A stretch of 64,000 bases of DNA, taken from contig WSUB01000013.1 of assembly GCA_019633425.1 (NCBI GenBank), positions 186,001 to 250,000 on the forward strand, given 5' to 3'. The notes under the pieces were generated by a model. It made no database searches, was not told the origin of the DNA, and was given only the letters and a program-made list of their open reading frames with translations. Within the stretch, counting starts at the first letter, position 1. Every line of letters starts with the position of its first letter. Position numbers and translations under genes: made by a program. Positions 10,612-22,448 of the stretch are shown here, piece by piece. The DNA is from Tulasnella sp. 424 (Eukaryota > Basidiomycota > Agaricomycetes > Cantharellales > Tulasnellaceae).

Positions 10612-13600
10612 ATGACCACGACCAATGGTTCCAAGGCGTCCACATTCCAAGACCTCACAGACCTGTACGCGCGTTACAGGAGACGTGAACTCGCCGGCAT
10701 TACCTCACGACGCTTTTCTTGCGTAGGACATTTCAACGGCTACATGGCGTGCTCGCCCACTACGAATCTTTGGACTTTGAACCTCTCGAAGCCGCCCTTC
10801 AACATCGCTCTTCCCTTCTCAAACAATGCTACGAGCCGTTTCCCCGACCATCCGGGGAGTCTCGCAGGTCCGTTCAGAGCGGCAAAGTCACGCTACGGGA
10901 TGGTATCGTCCTCGAAGTCGCCGATGAAGACAAGGAAATTGTCTTCGAGATCAGCAAAGTTCTCGACCTCGACGAAGTGGAAGCCTTGACGCTCCTCCGC
11001 CTGTTCTTCTACAATGAGGACATCCCACTTGCTCAAATTTCCGACTCATCCCGTCTTCTTGACGCCATCAGCGACTTCTACTACGACGAACGACTGTTCC
11101 TCATACGAACCGTTGGTGATCTCCTGCGCGTCAACGCAAGCACAGGGGACATGTATAACACCCTCGCCACGGAATTCATCCAAAGCCACATCCCAGATCA
11201 ACACGTTTTCATTGAAAAGCTGCTGCAGTCCTTAGCAGCCCGGACGACCGACACCGTACCACAATATGTTCCCAAAGACGTAAAAAGCGCGGCAAGATGG
11301 GCAAAACAGAACCTCAAGGAGCAGCTCTGCTTGTTGGAGGTTATCTTCTGGTCCGCAATTTCAAAAACCACGAACGGCAGTTTTGTCCTTCAGTTCCTCC
11401 AGGCGGCAAGGCAGCTTGGATTGGGTCGGAATCAGCACTTGGAGGAGTTGCTGATGGATGAAGAATGTGGACAGTTGCTGGATGATTTGGAGGTGTTGTT
11501 TAGCGTTACAGCGATCCAATTACTAGAGTTGGACAAGCTGCTGGACGAAGATCTGGACCTCGAGCTGGCTATCAAGCGCCAGCGAGGCTTCCTTGCATCT
11601 CCAAAAGACGTTGCCGATATTCACACCGCAGTGTCGCAGCTTCCCGACGAACAGCGGTACGCCCCGCTCGTCCTCTCGTGGGGTTATGTCGTGTCCAAGA
11701 TTGCGCGACTACCGCGAGACGAGGTTCCTCAGGAGTACGAGGACTTCTACGGAGTCCTCAACCCAATTCCAGCCAGAAAAACACGCTTCGCGGTCGCAGA
11801 CGGGAGCCTTGGAGTGGCGGAAAGCGTTTTAAACCGAGCGTTTGAGCTTGGGATATTCGGTGCACTGCGGCGATATACCACTTCTCCACTCCTCTCGACC
11901 GCCTTGGCCGCAGCTGTGGCGTCAAAGCTCACCGAACCTAACAATGCCCAGTTCCGATATGTCATCAAAGGTGCGGACGTTCTTGCTCCTAATGTAACTC
12001 TTCAGATCCACAATAACTCTCTTCTAAACAGGCGTTTTAATGGCCATACTCGACTCCGTTCAAGTGGAATACATCACGGACTACGACATCCTCGCGGAGG
12101 TTTGGGCGTCCGTCTTCGGCTCCGGCGAAATGCCAATCGTGGTCCATCTCTGTGCAAGCTTCTGGACCCGCGACATAGGCAATAGCATTCAACGCCGCAG
12201 TCTTCTAGACCTCTCGCTGTCAAGATTCCCGGTTGAAATCCTCCCACTCCTTTGGCTCCTGAGGGCAATGAGCGGCACTGGCGGACTCGCCGAGCTAGAC
12301 AGTATTGCGGACGATGACATGCAAGCCGCTCTGCGGGCGTCTTCCGCACAGCATGTCTACGAATACTTCTCAGCACTCCCGACATATGCACAAGTCCTAC
12401 CTCCACACCTTATATCAGGACCAGACGCAATCTTCGACACACGACCACACGCCTCTCTCGGTTACTACTACACGAATGTCCGTCCTGTGAGGTTGCCCGG
12501 CGGTTGCATTCTCCCTCCCAGCTCTATTGGACGAGTTATCAGTAATCAAGGAACGGTAGTGGTGTCGTGGTCACAGCAACACTCGGGTTGGGATATGCTG
12601 TTAGACATACTCCGAACCTACCAAGTCAGGGCACTCGGGGGTCGGTCCAGGAGGCCAGTGGCCCTCACCTTACCTGCAGAAACTGTCCTGCTGGAGCTGG
12701 AAGACGTGGGCTTGCAGGTGGACAACGAGGAGGATCTCGTAGCGGAGATTCTGGACCTCTTCAGGTGCCTGCTGTACAAGAATTTGGACCTCACATCCCA
12801 GGTCGTGGCAGACTTACAGAAGGATGACGGAGAACCTGACCTCATCCAAGTGACTCTCCTCATCCTCAAAGATGCCTTGGTTGCATCGACCGCCGAACGT
12901 GGTACAGCTCCCACCCGGATAGTCGCTAGTGCGCTCGGAGTGTTGACGGCTCTCCTACCTGTTGTACCCGGTCAGATATGGCCATTCCTCAGGAGTTTGC
13001 CTCAACTGTTCGGAGATGGAGGTCAAATGGGATCGACGCCATTGCTCCTCAATGTCGAGCGATCGTCAGGCTCCTATGGCATGACATTGGCCCTATTGGA
13101 CCTCGTCGGCGCCCTCTTCGACGAAGCATTCCGGATGGTCCTTACTCACAACCGCACGCTGCAGCAAATGAAAACGGATGTGCTCCTTCGTGCCTTAAAT
13201 TTCATCCACTCTGAAATTTGGGAAGAGCACATCACCTGGAGATATGTGCGTGTGGCAGATCGTTTCGAAATTGGCCGAAAAGTCGGAAACATATACGCAG
13301 AAATCCTCAAGCTTTCGCCACCAGTAACGGCAGCGGCCACCACCGACGAGATTACTGGCAATCCATTGGCACCCCTCACCCGCTTTGTCCTTGACACGTT
13401 CATTTACAAGGCCACGTCCTCGACAATCAACCCGCTCGTCTCCAGCATCTCGACTGTTCGGCAACTGCACGACGCCCTTCAAAAAGCCCTCCGCTTCGTG
13501 GACGCATCGAATCTCGACCAGCTGCTCGAAGCAAACCTACTTCTCACCCAGCTCCTTCTGGTCCGGAAACACCAAAGCTCAGCAAGTGCGCCGTCGACTG

Positions 13601-16600
13601 CTAACGGTTTCGAGAGCCAAACGGTTCGGATTTCGCTCTTGGAACAGACGCTGTTCAACGGCATCCCAGGAATGACACATGTGGGCAAAGGTCGAGGCCA
13701 ACGCTCAGAGCCCGTGGATGTAATCGCAGGGCTGGTGCAAAATCGCTCCTTCGGTCCATCCATTGCGACAATAGCCACCCACTGCCTATCAGCGCTTTGC
13801 GCCTCCGCATCGGTCAGCTCCCCTACCGGTCTGTCGCTCGTGGCCCACCTCAGCGACCCAGAGGCTGTTTCAGCAGCATACGTCCGCCTACTGAGCGATC
13901 CGTACGAGGAGATCGAGTTGCGCAAGGCAGTCTGGGATTTCATATCCATTGTGGTGGATACACAGCCGGCCTTAGCTGCACTTTTCATCTCGGGCAAGCT
14001 CAAGGCTTCCGAAAAAGGCGTTGATATCAAGACGGAGCCTGGGCGTAACAACGAGGAAGCCCAACAAACTGCGCTATCCGTCGCATGCGATGTAGTTGCA
14101 TCCTCGGCGGCTCTTTGGGACGTTACTCCGAGTCTGCATAATGCAGCGCTTACCATGTTGGACTTAGTTTGGCAGCATGCACTGGAGCACCTAGACGCGC
14201 TTACCAAGACGAGAGAAGATCCTCAGTTCTGGCAAAACTTGGCATGGATTGCCTCAAAAGATCTGGGCGAACCGCCAGCCAATGTGGTCACCGCAATCGA
14301 ACAAGCGTTTGGAGAAGAACACGCAAAGCAATCCGACGTCGTAGCAGCATATTCCCATCACTCGGCCTCTAAAGCCCACGCCCTCCATGTCCTCGCTATG
14401 GATCTGAAGCTGGCATCTCCTGACCGATTCAAGTCCACGGCCACTCCAAAGAGCTTCGATGTCGTTTTGAAGCTTTTCAAGGACAGCCAGACCTTCGCTA
14501 CCCACATGAGTGAAGCCACTCGGTGTTCGTTCGCACCCAGCCTTCATGGGGATTTGCAGCGTTTAATATCGGAGAACTTCCCAACACTCACGCTGGATAG
14601 TGTCAGAGTTACATCTCTGCCATCACAACGCACATATGGTGACCACTACCTATACCAAAGCGACGTCGTCCATAACCGCTTGATGAAATGTGCCGGATCC
14701 GACGAGTCTTTAGGATACTATGCCACTCTTATCTTCCTCCACACCTGCGCCGTTAACCTCGACTGGTCCCTTACCGACTCCGAAATCCTCCTTACTCGCT
14801 CGTGGGAGACAATATTGCAAGAGGCTGCCAGCTGGCTCCGCACCCAGCCCAACCTTGAAACGACAATCATGGTCAGCGCCGCACAAATGGCGAAGGTCAT
14901 CGCGGAAGAGAAAAGGGGAGGCGAGACGATGCAAAACGTACACGCAGACCGCCTATCGATGCTGGAAGGCTTGTTGAACGTCGCCTGGGTCTCCACCTCT
15001 ACAGTCGGTCCTAGTCCTGCGCAAATTGCCGAACTTGTGAGGAGTGTCCGGTACATCGCAACAAGCGAATCCTTCCCTCCATTGGATTCTCTTCGCCGCC
15101 GCACCCAGCCTACTTTCCATCGAACCCTCCTTCGTATCGTATACTTCTGTGCCCACAAAGCAGCTGCAGTCTGTCAGGCAGTTGCCACGAAGCTCGAACA
15201 GCGCCTCGCAATCAGTACTGACGTGGGCGAGATTCTCGGCTTCGTGGTCGATGCCATGCGCTCGGTCTTCGATTTAGCGTACCACGCTAGTGCGCCCGAG
15301 CTTAGTGACGATCTCAAGCTCCTTGTTGCTGTATTCGAGAAGTGCGCCAAGCCGGAGCTTCACTCAACTCCATCAACCTGGCTAGCAAGATGTCAGGAAG
15401 TCGACCTCTTACGGGCAAGTCTGGAGGTATTGGTTCGTTCAGACCTTGTAGGGCGGACACATGCCAAGGATGGTCCACGCCCAACGCCATTCGGCCAGCA
15501 TATCCTGTACTTCCATGTTGTCCTGGCCCGACTTCCAGCTTCCGCAGAACGGCTCGCCCAGGAAGGGGTGATAACTGCCTACCAGAAAGCCGATCTCGCC
15601 CCGTATCTCCAAGCCGGGTCCGTGACGCCATCATCGAATGCTGCCCCGGGAGAGTATAGCAGCCTGCACCGGGCATGGTGCACAATGCTTGGGGTATCCA
15701 CTTCGCTCACTCAGGTTCTAGGGACCGAGGGCCACTTCCTTTCATCAGAAATTGTGTCGTTCGTTCAGCTTTTTGGAGCCCAGCTGACCCGGTCTTTGGG
15801 CTGGACTATCGACGAACCCCTAACACTGCCCTTAGTGGAGGAAATTCATCGAGTGGTTCGCTTGTTCCAGGCAACAGCTGCATGCTCCATTTCAGATGGA
15901 CGAGATCCTGAACCTGGCGTCCTAGCGATACTTGGAGCATTTGCCGAAAGGTCCCTCCTCCTGCTTCAGCAACTCAACTATGTCCTCTCGCATCCCAATC
16001 ACCTAGTGACGCTACTGGAGCCTGTAACCTTAGAGGAGCGGACGATACTGGAGAAAGAAGGGGCAACTTCGATCGATGGTCCCGTGCAGATGATTGATTC
16101 GGCCGGCCGCCCGTCATTCGCCAGCTTGGTCCAGAGGTTGTTGATTATTGTTCGGGACCTTGCGTCGACATTGCTTATCATCAGCAAGTCCGATTGGCTA
16201 TTCTGCGTTCGAGATGATGACTTGTGGCGGACTTACCCTCCCCAAGTGGCAGCTGTGAGTTTAATGACACTGAGGGCAACGCGAGGGTGCTAACAGACTT
16301 AATTATCGCAGGAAACAACCGTGTCCGCGTCAGGTCCGGTCTCAATTGCATCTTTGCGAGAGCTTGCGACATTTGCGCTTGATGTCCTAAGACATTGCCT
16401 GAAGCCTGAAAACAAAGCTGCCAAGGCGAAGCCTGAACTTGTACCCGCAATACTGCAGCCTTTCGACGCCGGGGTTGCCAAGGCAGCTGCTGCGCAAGCC
16501 GTCGAGCAGATCCTGTTATTCGCATGCGTTCAACTCCGAAGTGCAACATATCAACCTGTTACAGCGCTGCCGGCGGGAAGTTTCAAGGATTCGATGGGCA

Positions 16601-16836
16601 TGGACCTGGATCTCGAGAGGAGCAACATCTTTGGAAGGAGTGCTGCCCCAGCACCTATCGATTCGACTCGGATGATGCGGAATTGGAGAGAGTTGGCATT
16701 CGACCTCAACCTGGTGGCAAAAGAGATCCCATCGGAAAGTGGAGCAGGCACAAAGGAGTTTAAAGACCAGTTACTTCGCTCGACATCAAAGATGGTACAA
16801 GAGTTGGAGAAGAAACTGAAGGAAGGACTTAGATAA
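10612..16836 (+). CDS. NUP192: Nucleoporin Nup192/Nup205, inner-ring scaffold
   Basis: Nup192 (Nup205 in animals) is a large alpha-solenoid of the nuclear pore inner ring. Exons 10612-10664, 10727-11970, 12032-16254 and 16312-16836 are in phase and give 2014 residues, near the family size. The N-terminal region includes GKVTLRDGIVLEVADEDKE, DEVEALTLLRLFF and the LLEVIFW segment typical of the Nup192 head. The remainder is leucine-rich helical repeat without catalytic motifs. Intron 1 (10665-10726) is inferred: it is needed to join the only N-terminal ATG frame to the conserved frame, and CT|G restores the codon. Introns 2 and 3 have clean GT-AG ends. The gene converges on the aminopeptidase gene, with only 42 bp between the two stop codons. 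Confidence 0.88.
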
Positions 16837-16878
16837 GGAACAATAACGAAATAATTTTTTCTCGCCCCTTCCGGGCCG

Positions 16879-18327
16879 TCATGTGGTTGTATCTGGTGTT
16901 GTCATGATTTGCGCGCCGTTCTCTGTTATTTCAATTGTATGTTCTGCTTGCGCCCCTCGTGCTCCCCTGTGAAAAGGAATCAGTTTTAGAGCACGAAAGA
17001 CTCGCTGGCGCTACTGACGTTTCGCTCAGTACGGTCCAACCATCAGGAAGCAACCAACCAGAAGGGTCGGTTCCCTGAACTAGAACAGGCTGGGAGGAAA
17101 CACGGTTAGCTTTGCATTCGTCACCCGCAGACAAGACAAAATAGACGAACTTCGATGGTGAAGAAGTCGCCGACCTTCATTACTCCTTCGGTGTGGTTTT
17201 CTGTGGTGGTGGTGCAAGGGTGAGTTATGGATCCCGGTCCAAGCAAAAGGCTTTGCGTACCGATATGTGATATCCAAGGCTCTTGGTGAAAGTTCCGTCC
17301 GATACCATGGCCCAGAAAATCTGGCGAAACCGTGATGCCCGCATATCGTCCGACATGGGCAGCGATTGTTCGTCCTATTTCTCTGAAAGGAACGCCTGGG
17401 CCACAGACTCTGATTCCAGCCGCTAAGGCCTCCTCTGTAGCTTGGACGAGCTCCTGTCCTTGCTCGTCCTTATGGAGTTGTTAGACAATCTGTGACAGAG
17501 CTGGTTCATAAAGTTGGTTTCACTTACGACGTTCCCAACTAAGAAAGTCTTGGACGTGTCTCCGTGCCACCCATCCTTATAGACCGTGACATCGACGTTG
17601 ATAATATCACCGTCTTCAAGAGGTCGCCTGCATATCCAACAAATTAGTTGGATGAGCAGCTCAAATTAATTGAAAGACGAACTCATCAGGTATACCATGA
17701 GCAAGAACGTTATTTACACTAGTGCAGCAGGACATTGGGAATCCTTTGTATAATAAAGGTGAAGGATATGCACCATGTTTGACGATGATGTCGTGAACGA
17801 GATCGTTGATGCCTTTGGTGGTCATTCCTGGCTGAGGAGAAATTAAAATCAGCTTACACGGTCCCTTTAAGATACAAATACACTCTAACTTGGATCATTT
17901 GCCCGGCGTTCCGAAGCGCCAGGGCGGCGATGAGACCGGCATGTCTCATGCCCAAGTATTTCATATCCGAGTCCTCGACGACATTTGGTACTGGGTCAAC
18001 AGGCTCAGGGGAAGATATTGCATACGGAGGGCGTTCTATGGAATGCGGGACCACCGAAGGCACTATATGGCTAACTCCTTCCCGGTAAGGATCTTCCGGC
18101 AAGACCAAGCTATAGTTGCCAAATGCCGAAGTGTCCAAAAGTTCATCATCTTCCTCGGCTGCGGCGTCTTCAAATGTCGCTCTGACTGTGATTAATCTGG
18201 CAGAGTTGGGAATCTTCGGTAGCTTCTTCGGTCCTACCAGAGCTGAAGGACGGAAACGAAAAAGTCGGGAGGTCATGGAGCGGAAAGGGAGAAAGGACAA
18301 GTCGTGGGATAGCGGCGACTTTGTCAT
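16879..18327 (-). CDS. Type 1 methionine aminopeptidase, probably mitochondrial
   Basis: MetAP1 removes the initiator methionine from new proteins using two metal ions. Minus-strand reading begins with an Arg/Ser/Phe-rich leader ([16 protein letters not shown]) that looks like a mitochondrial presequence. It continues with [25 protein letters not shown], then [22 protein letters not shown] with [26 protein letters not shown] (two Asp ligands), [13 protein letters not shown] (His ligand), FFTIEP (Glu ligand) and WTVLSETS near the end. No N-terminal zinc-finger region of cytosolic MetAP1 is seen, which supports an organellar (MAP1D-like) form. Exon 1 is 18327-17890 and exon 2 starts at 17831. 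An internal ATG at 18276 is an alternative start just before the leader. About six introns. Confidence 0.87.
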
Positions 18328-18416
18328 GTTGGAGTTTGAACTGGCTTACTTCGAGGCGCAGTGCACCGGACGTTCGTCACCCACCGCCATCTCCTTTCGT
18401 TGACGTTCCCTCGTAA
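18328..18416. promoter_or_regulatory. Very short divergent promoter
   Basis: Only 89 bp separate the putative start of the aminopeptidase (-) from the start of the DHHC palmitoyltransferase (+). If the aminopeptidase starts at 18276 the gap is 140 bp. Confidence 0.45.
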
Positions 18417-20029
18417 ATGGGACTGATACCTCGTCTTCCTCGTTTTGTCTTTGCGTGTTTCAAGTCCATCGAGAGAACAGCAGACCGACTGACCGGTGCA
18501 GTCGGGCCAGTATTTGTTGCTCTTGCCTGGTTCCTTATTAGCGTCGGCATCGTGTATTTCTGTAAGTACAGGCGAAGCAGTCGAGACAAACTCCAATGCT
18601 TACGCATATAAACGTATTCGATGTTCTCTAGTCGACGTTGTTGCTCCACAATTATCCTGGCCACTCCTTCAAATACCATTATGCATCCTATGCGCGACCA
18701 ACATGCTAGGTCATTATTACCTTGCATGTACCGTCCGTCCGGGCACTCCAGATGACATGAAGGGTACTGGCGAAGAAACGGGATGGATGTGGGCTCAACG
18801 ACGGAGACACTCGCCGGATTTGGGTGTGTCCTGGGGCGATTCGCGGTCGCGTGCAGGGGATTGGGGCACCACCATAGAAAGGGGCAGAATTGGTCGCTGT
18901 AAACGATGTTTCAAGCAGAAACCTGAGGTGCGCATCCTCTTCGATCTGTTGAAGCGAATGATTTAATTTGAAGGTTTCAGCGAGCTCACCACTGTAAAGT
19001 CTGCAAGTCCTGCATCCTCAAATTCGACCACCACTGCCCAGTTAGTCCCACTTTGTTGACTCTTCTGAACTCTCCACTTATTGACGCGTCCCTCCTTCTT
19101 GTCAGTGTGAGTTTGATAGCATGAGCCACTCCGTCATCTCTCCATACTTAATCGCGAAATTACTCCTCTGCAGGGATAAATCAATGTGTGAGATTATCTG
19201 TTAGGGTCCTGGCCATGATGCTAACAGTCGTGAACAGGTTGGACTTCGTAACGAACGCCATTTTGTCCTCTTTATGTCAGTATGATGACGAGCGGCGTAT
19301 CCACTCGCATATCCTGACTTGTGTTTGCACCAACAGGGCTTGGTTCGTCATATCCTGCTCCTTCTTCGTCTTCCTAGGATACGAGTATCTCTGGCCCGCT
19401 ATTGCATACCAATCCGATGACGTACGGCTACGACTTTCTTCACCGTTGCCCTGCACTGACCACCCCCCGAATGCCTCTTTCACAGTGGCATTCAAAACTA
19501 CCACCTACAGGCTACGTCCTAATTTACATTATGGCTTTAGCGCTCGGATTCGCTGTTAGTGTAATGCTATTTTGGCATTTGTACTTGGTTTCAAGCGCGG
19601 AGAGTACGGTGGAGAATTATGATTTTTCGAGGTATCGAGAGGTCGCCAAGGCGAGAGGAACGGTACGTGATTGTTGTTCGTTCGACTAGACTCATGCTGA
19701 TTAAGCGCCATATGGTTCTGGTTTCTCCCTAGGAATTTGTCAATTCGTACGACCTTGGGAGAATGAAGAATCTAACGTTATTTTTCAATTTGGGTCCGTC
19801 GGGATAGTGAGTTTGTTTTTCCAACCTCTTTCACGGGTCACTTAGTTTAAGTATTGACCCGCACCCGACATCCAGTCCGTTATATACTCTACTATTACCT
19901 TTACGATGCGCGCCCTGTTCTGATGGAGTTTCCTGGACACGGCGCCCAGGGTACACGAAGCATTCCGGTATTGGCGAAGGGGATGAAATGACGGACGTGG
20001 AGGATGATGACGAAGGAGACGCGGAATAG
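18417..20029 (+). CDS. DHHC-type protein S-palmitoyltransferase
   Basis: DHHC enzymes attach palmitate to cysteines of membrane-associated proteins from within Golgi, ER or vacuolar membranes. Ten coding segments are in phase: 18417-18561, 18632-18927, 18981-19040, 19106 (one nucleotide), 19174-19187, 19238-19275, 19337-19421, 19486-19662, 19733-19806 and 19876-20029. They total 347 residues. Two N-terminal membrane helices precede the Cys-rich domain, which reads CKRCFKQKPERAHHCKVCKSC, then [23 protein letters not shown]. Two further helices and an acidic tail (EMTDVEDDDEGDAE) follow. The Trp codon of the DHHCPW motif needs the single T at 19106 as its own exon; direct splicing from 19040 to 19174 gives a stop. 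Which of the fungal PFA subfamilies it belongs to is not clear. Confidence 0.88.
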
Positions 20030-20265
20030 TCGTTTCTTGAAAGAGGATTAAGATCGGTGTTCGCTAGGTTATCTATATTGAGGATGTTGGCTCGAACTCT
20101 TGGACTGGCGCCAACATGTGAGAGACATTCCTCCAAGTTTGGTCTTGCTTTTGGACGTAAAGACGACAAACAGTGAGCCCTGATCGATCGTTTCCCCCGT
20201 GAGTCGCATTTAGCATCAATGCACAGTAGATGTCTTATAAAACCCACTGAAGAAACGCTTTCAAA

Positions 20266-21174
20266 ATGTTGATGTCGAGACAAGCGGCGCCAGAAAGTGA
20301 CGACGACTCGCTTTTCGGGGACTCGGAAGGGGAGGGTGCAACTGGGGAGCCGCCTGCTGGATCGTTAACCCCCCCGAGGCGGAGAATCCCGCCCAATGTC
20401 AAAGTTGAAGGACTCTATTTCGACCCAGACGTATCCATCCCAGAGTCCGTGGCGCTGGACCTGCTCAATAATATCAAAGAGAAGGACTACTTCCGTGGAG
20501 GGACAGTTAACCAGTTGATGCTCTTCGAGCGAAGCCATGATCTCATCAGCTCGGATGGAGCCGGCCCATCTCAGGAAGAGCTGGCGCAAAGCAATCTGCG
20601 TGGTGGCCCGGCAGCGTCGTCGAGCGAACCTGCGTCAGATTCCAGCTCTCTGCCGTCTTTCCTCGTCAACCTGTTGTCGGTACTCTCCGACATCCTCCGT
20701 CCGCACATCCCAAGCCCCACGCACGACCTTCTCTTCCCAAGTGCTTCCAATGGCCAAGAAATGCGGAGAAAGCCCGCACGTCAAGCGATCCTAAACCTCT
20801 ACAGACCTGGAGAAGGCATCACGCCTCATGTCGACCTGCTCAAGCGGTTTGGAGACGGGATCATTATCGTTAGCCTTGGGTCGGCGACCGTGATGCAATT
20901 GGCTCCTGTTGCTCCCTCGAACAAAGATGATTCGGTGGACTTGTGGCTGGAGCCGAGGAGTATACTCGTTTTGGAGAAAGATGCGAGGTATCAGTGGACG
21001 CATGGGATCCCTGCGAGGAAGGGGGACTGGGTGGAGAATGACATGATTCTATCGGACGATGACGATAAAGCGATATGGGTGGAGAGGGGTGCAAGGGTGT
21101 CGATCACGTTGAGGTGGTTGTTACCTGGTGCGGAGATCGTTGGAGGTGTCAATGAAGACTCGGAAATGTCGTGA
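20266..21174 (+). CDS. AlkB-like Fe(II)/2-oxoglutarate dioxygenase
   Basis: This is a single-exon gene of 302 residues. AlkB-family enzymes oxidatively demethylate nucleic acids or proteins. The double-stranded beta-helix core is visible: LNLYRPGEGITPHVDLLKRF holds the HxD iron-binding pair, GDGIIIVSLGSATVMQL follows, then LEPRSILVLEKDARYQWTHGIP with the distal His, and ERGARVSITLRWL with the 2-oxoglutarate-binding Arg. The N-terminal 40 residues are acidic and proline-rich. It looks more like the ALKBH4/7/8-type proteins than the DNA-repair enzymes ALKBH2/3, because I see no extended nucleotide-recognition lid; the substrate is therefore open. Start chosen at the first ATG of the frame; a second Met follows two codons later. 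Confidence 0.85.
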   Translation: MLMSRQAAPESDDDSLFGDSEGEGATGEPPAGSLTPPRRRIPPNVKVEGLYFDPDVSIPESVALDLLNNIKEKDYFRGGTVNQLMLFERSHDLISSDGAGPSQEELAQSNLRGGPAASSSEPASDSSSLPSFLVNLLSVLSDILRPHIPSPTHDLLFPSASNGQEMRRKPARQAILNLYRPGEGITPHVDLLKRFGDGIIIVSLGSATVMQLAPVAPSNKDDSVDLWLEPRSILVLEKDARYQWTHGIPARKGDWVENDMILSDDDDKAIWVERGARVSITLRWLLPGAEIVGGVNEDSEMS

Positions 21175-21282
21175 TCGCGACCAATGGGTGGGCACATCCA
21201 ACATCCAATATACAAGGTTTCGCAATTTATTTTATCTCAAGATACGACACTAATCGATTATCAAAGACCCGAGCCATGTGCA

Positions 21283-21823
21283 TCAGTAGTTGGAAGAGAT
21301 TTGATCCTCGGCCTGCTGCTGAGCTACAATAGCGAAAAGGAGATAACCACAGAATTAAACCCACGTGAATACTAATAGAGTGAATCCCATAGACGTACCT
21401 TGGCGCTTGGCCCTCTCTCTATCGACAAAGTCGAGTCCCTTGGTCTCGACTAAGCGGTCAATGAAGCCACCACCGACTGCTGCAATCAGTTCCTTTGCCT
21501 CTGCATGACTTGGTGGCTGGCCGTCTACAATAAAATCGCCCATCAGTGATCAAAACTTCTGGATCGTGGAGGGTAAGAGTGCATACTCTCGGCTTCATGT
21601 TTCTCGTAGGCTTTAGAAGCCTCGTACGAAGCAGCGGCGGCGATCAGCTCGTGGCTGAGCTCAGCCTGAAGAGCGAGAAATGACAGAACGTCAGTGTCGG
21701 CCAGGGAACGTCATCTTTATCAGATAGGAGCGTCAGGGTGCGTACTTTGTGGGGAGCATTGGTAACTTGGTCGTAAGCGTCGGCAGCTTGTTGTTGATCA
21801 GAGTCGTTGTTCCAGAAACCCAT
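21283..21823 (-). CDS. CipC-like antibiotic/stress-response protein
   Basis: This is a small cytosolic fungal protein of the CipC family (DUF3759), first noted as induced by concanamycin in Aspergillus and often highly expressed; its biochemical role is unknown. Minus-strand exons 21823-21746, 21665-21587, 21524-21399 and 21323-21283 give 107 residues, matching the family length. Recognisable features are MGFWNNDSDQQQAADAYDQV, the AELSHELIAAAASYEASKAYE helix, and FIDRLVETKGLDFVDRERAK. All junctions are in phase with GT-AG ends. It converges on the AlkB-like gene with about 110 bp between stops. Confidence 0.88.
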
Positions 21824-22448
21824 GACTGATGTGTAAGAGAGTAAGTGGTTGGAGGGGAGATGGAATAGATGATGTTCTTGCTGGGATACGTCAGAGAGAT
21901 GAACTCTTGATGTGCATTTATAGACGAGGGGAAAGGGTCTATATTTGGGGGCGATGAAGCCGAGTATGGGGTAGAATGACGTGCTGTACTGAATGGCTAT
22001 AATAAGTTACAAAGATAACCACCAAGCGCGTAAACACCGTATCAATAAACATACCATTCAATACAATTATTGCGGCTGATGATTCAACCCTTTTCTATTC
22101 GACGTCAAGGTCCCGTTGTTATCCTCCGATGCCGTTGGAGACGGTGGAGTTGGTCCCGCAGGCCGCAGTCGGCGAAACTGAAAGCCACATATAACGTTGA
22201 GGGTCATGGCTAAGATTAGAATCAATGCAACGTTTTGTTTGTTTTGATCTTTGCGAGGATAAGGATGTCCAAAGCACGCAAATGGGGATGTGATCTCAGG
22301 TCCCGGGAGAGTAGATCGATTGGGACAGAACATTTGGTCTAGCAAATACATCCAAAGGAGCAATCCGTGCCTGAATCTGGATATTTTCTCCTGGACCAAG
22401 CGCCCCGTCGAGTTACTCCAATTCCGCTCGTTAAAACTATAAGCAAAA
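21824..22448. other. Divergent intergenic region, CipC-like / NHP2
   Basis: About 620 bp hold the promoters of both genes. It also contains the weak minus-strand frame listed separately at 22067-22352. No repeat or RNA gene was seen. Confidence 0.5.
22067..22352 (-). CDS. Doubtful small ORF with one membrane-like helix
   Basis: An ATG-initiated frame of about 94 codons reads through a hydrophobic stretch (NVALILILAMTLNVICGF) followed by a Pro/Ser/Asn-rich tail. I do not recognise it, and the frame is open far upstream of the ATG, into the NHP2 5' region. It could be a small membrane protein, a terminal exon of something longer, or chance. Its position inside the promoter of NHP2 argues for caution. 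Confidence 0.2.

Noticed and set aside
10719..10760. Non-ATG start of NUP192 near 10719
   Set aside because: A 62-nt intron from 10665 to 10726 joins the ATG at 10612 in frame to the conserved region.
12074..14207. Several minus-strand ORFs of 100-240 codons inside NUP192
   Set aside because: Low-information mirror frames of a long, GC-balanced coding exon.
19041..19106. Intron retention instead of a one-base exon in the DHHC gene
   Set aside because: The 66 retained bases have no stop but leave the next exon reading GGA TAA, so the frame still ends.
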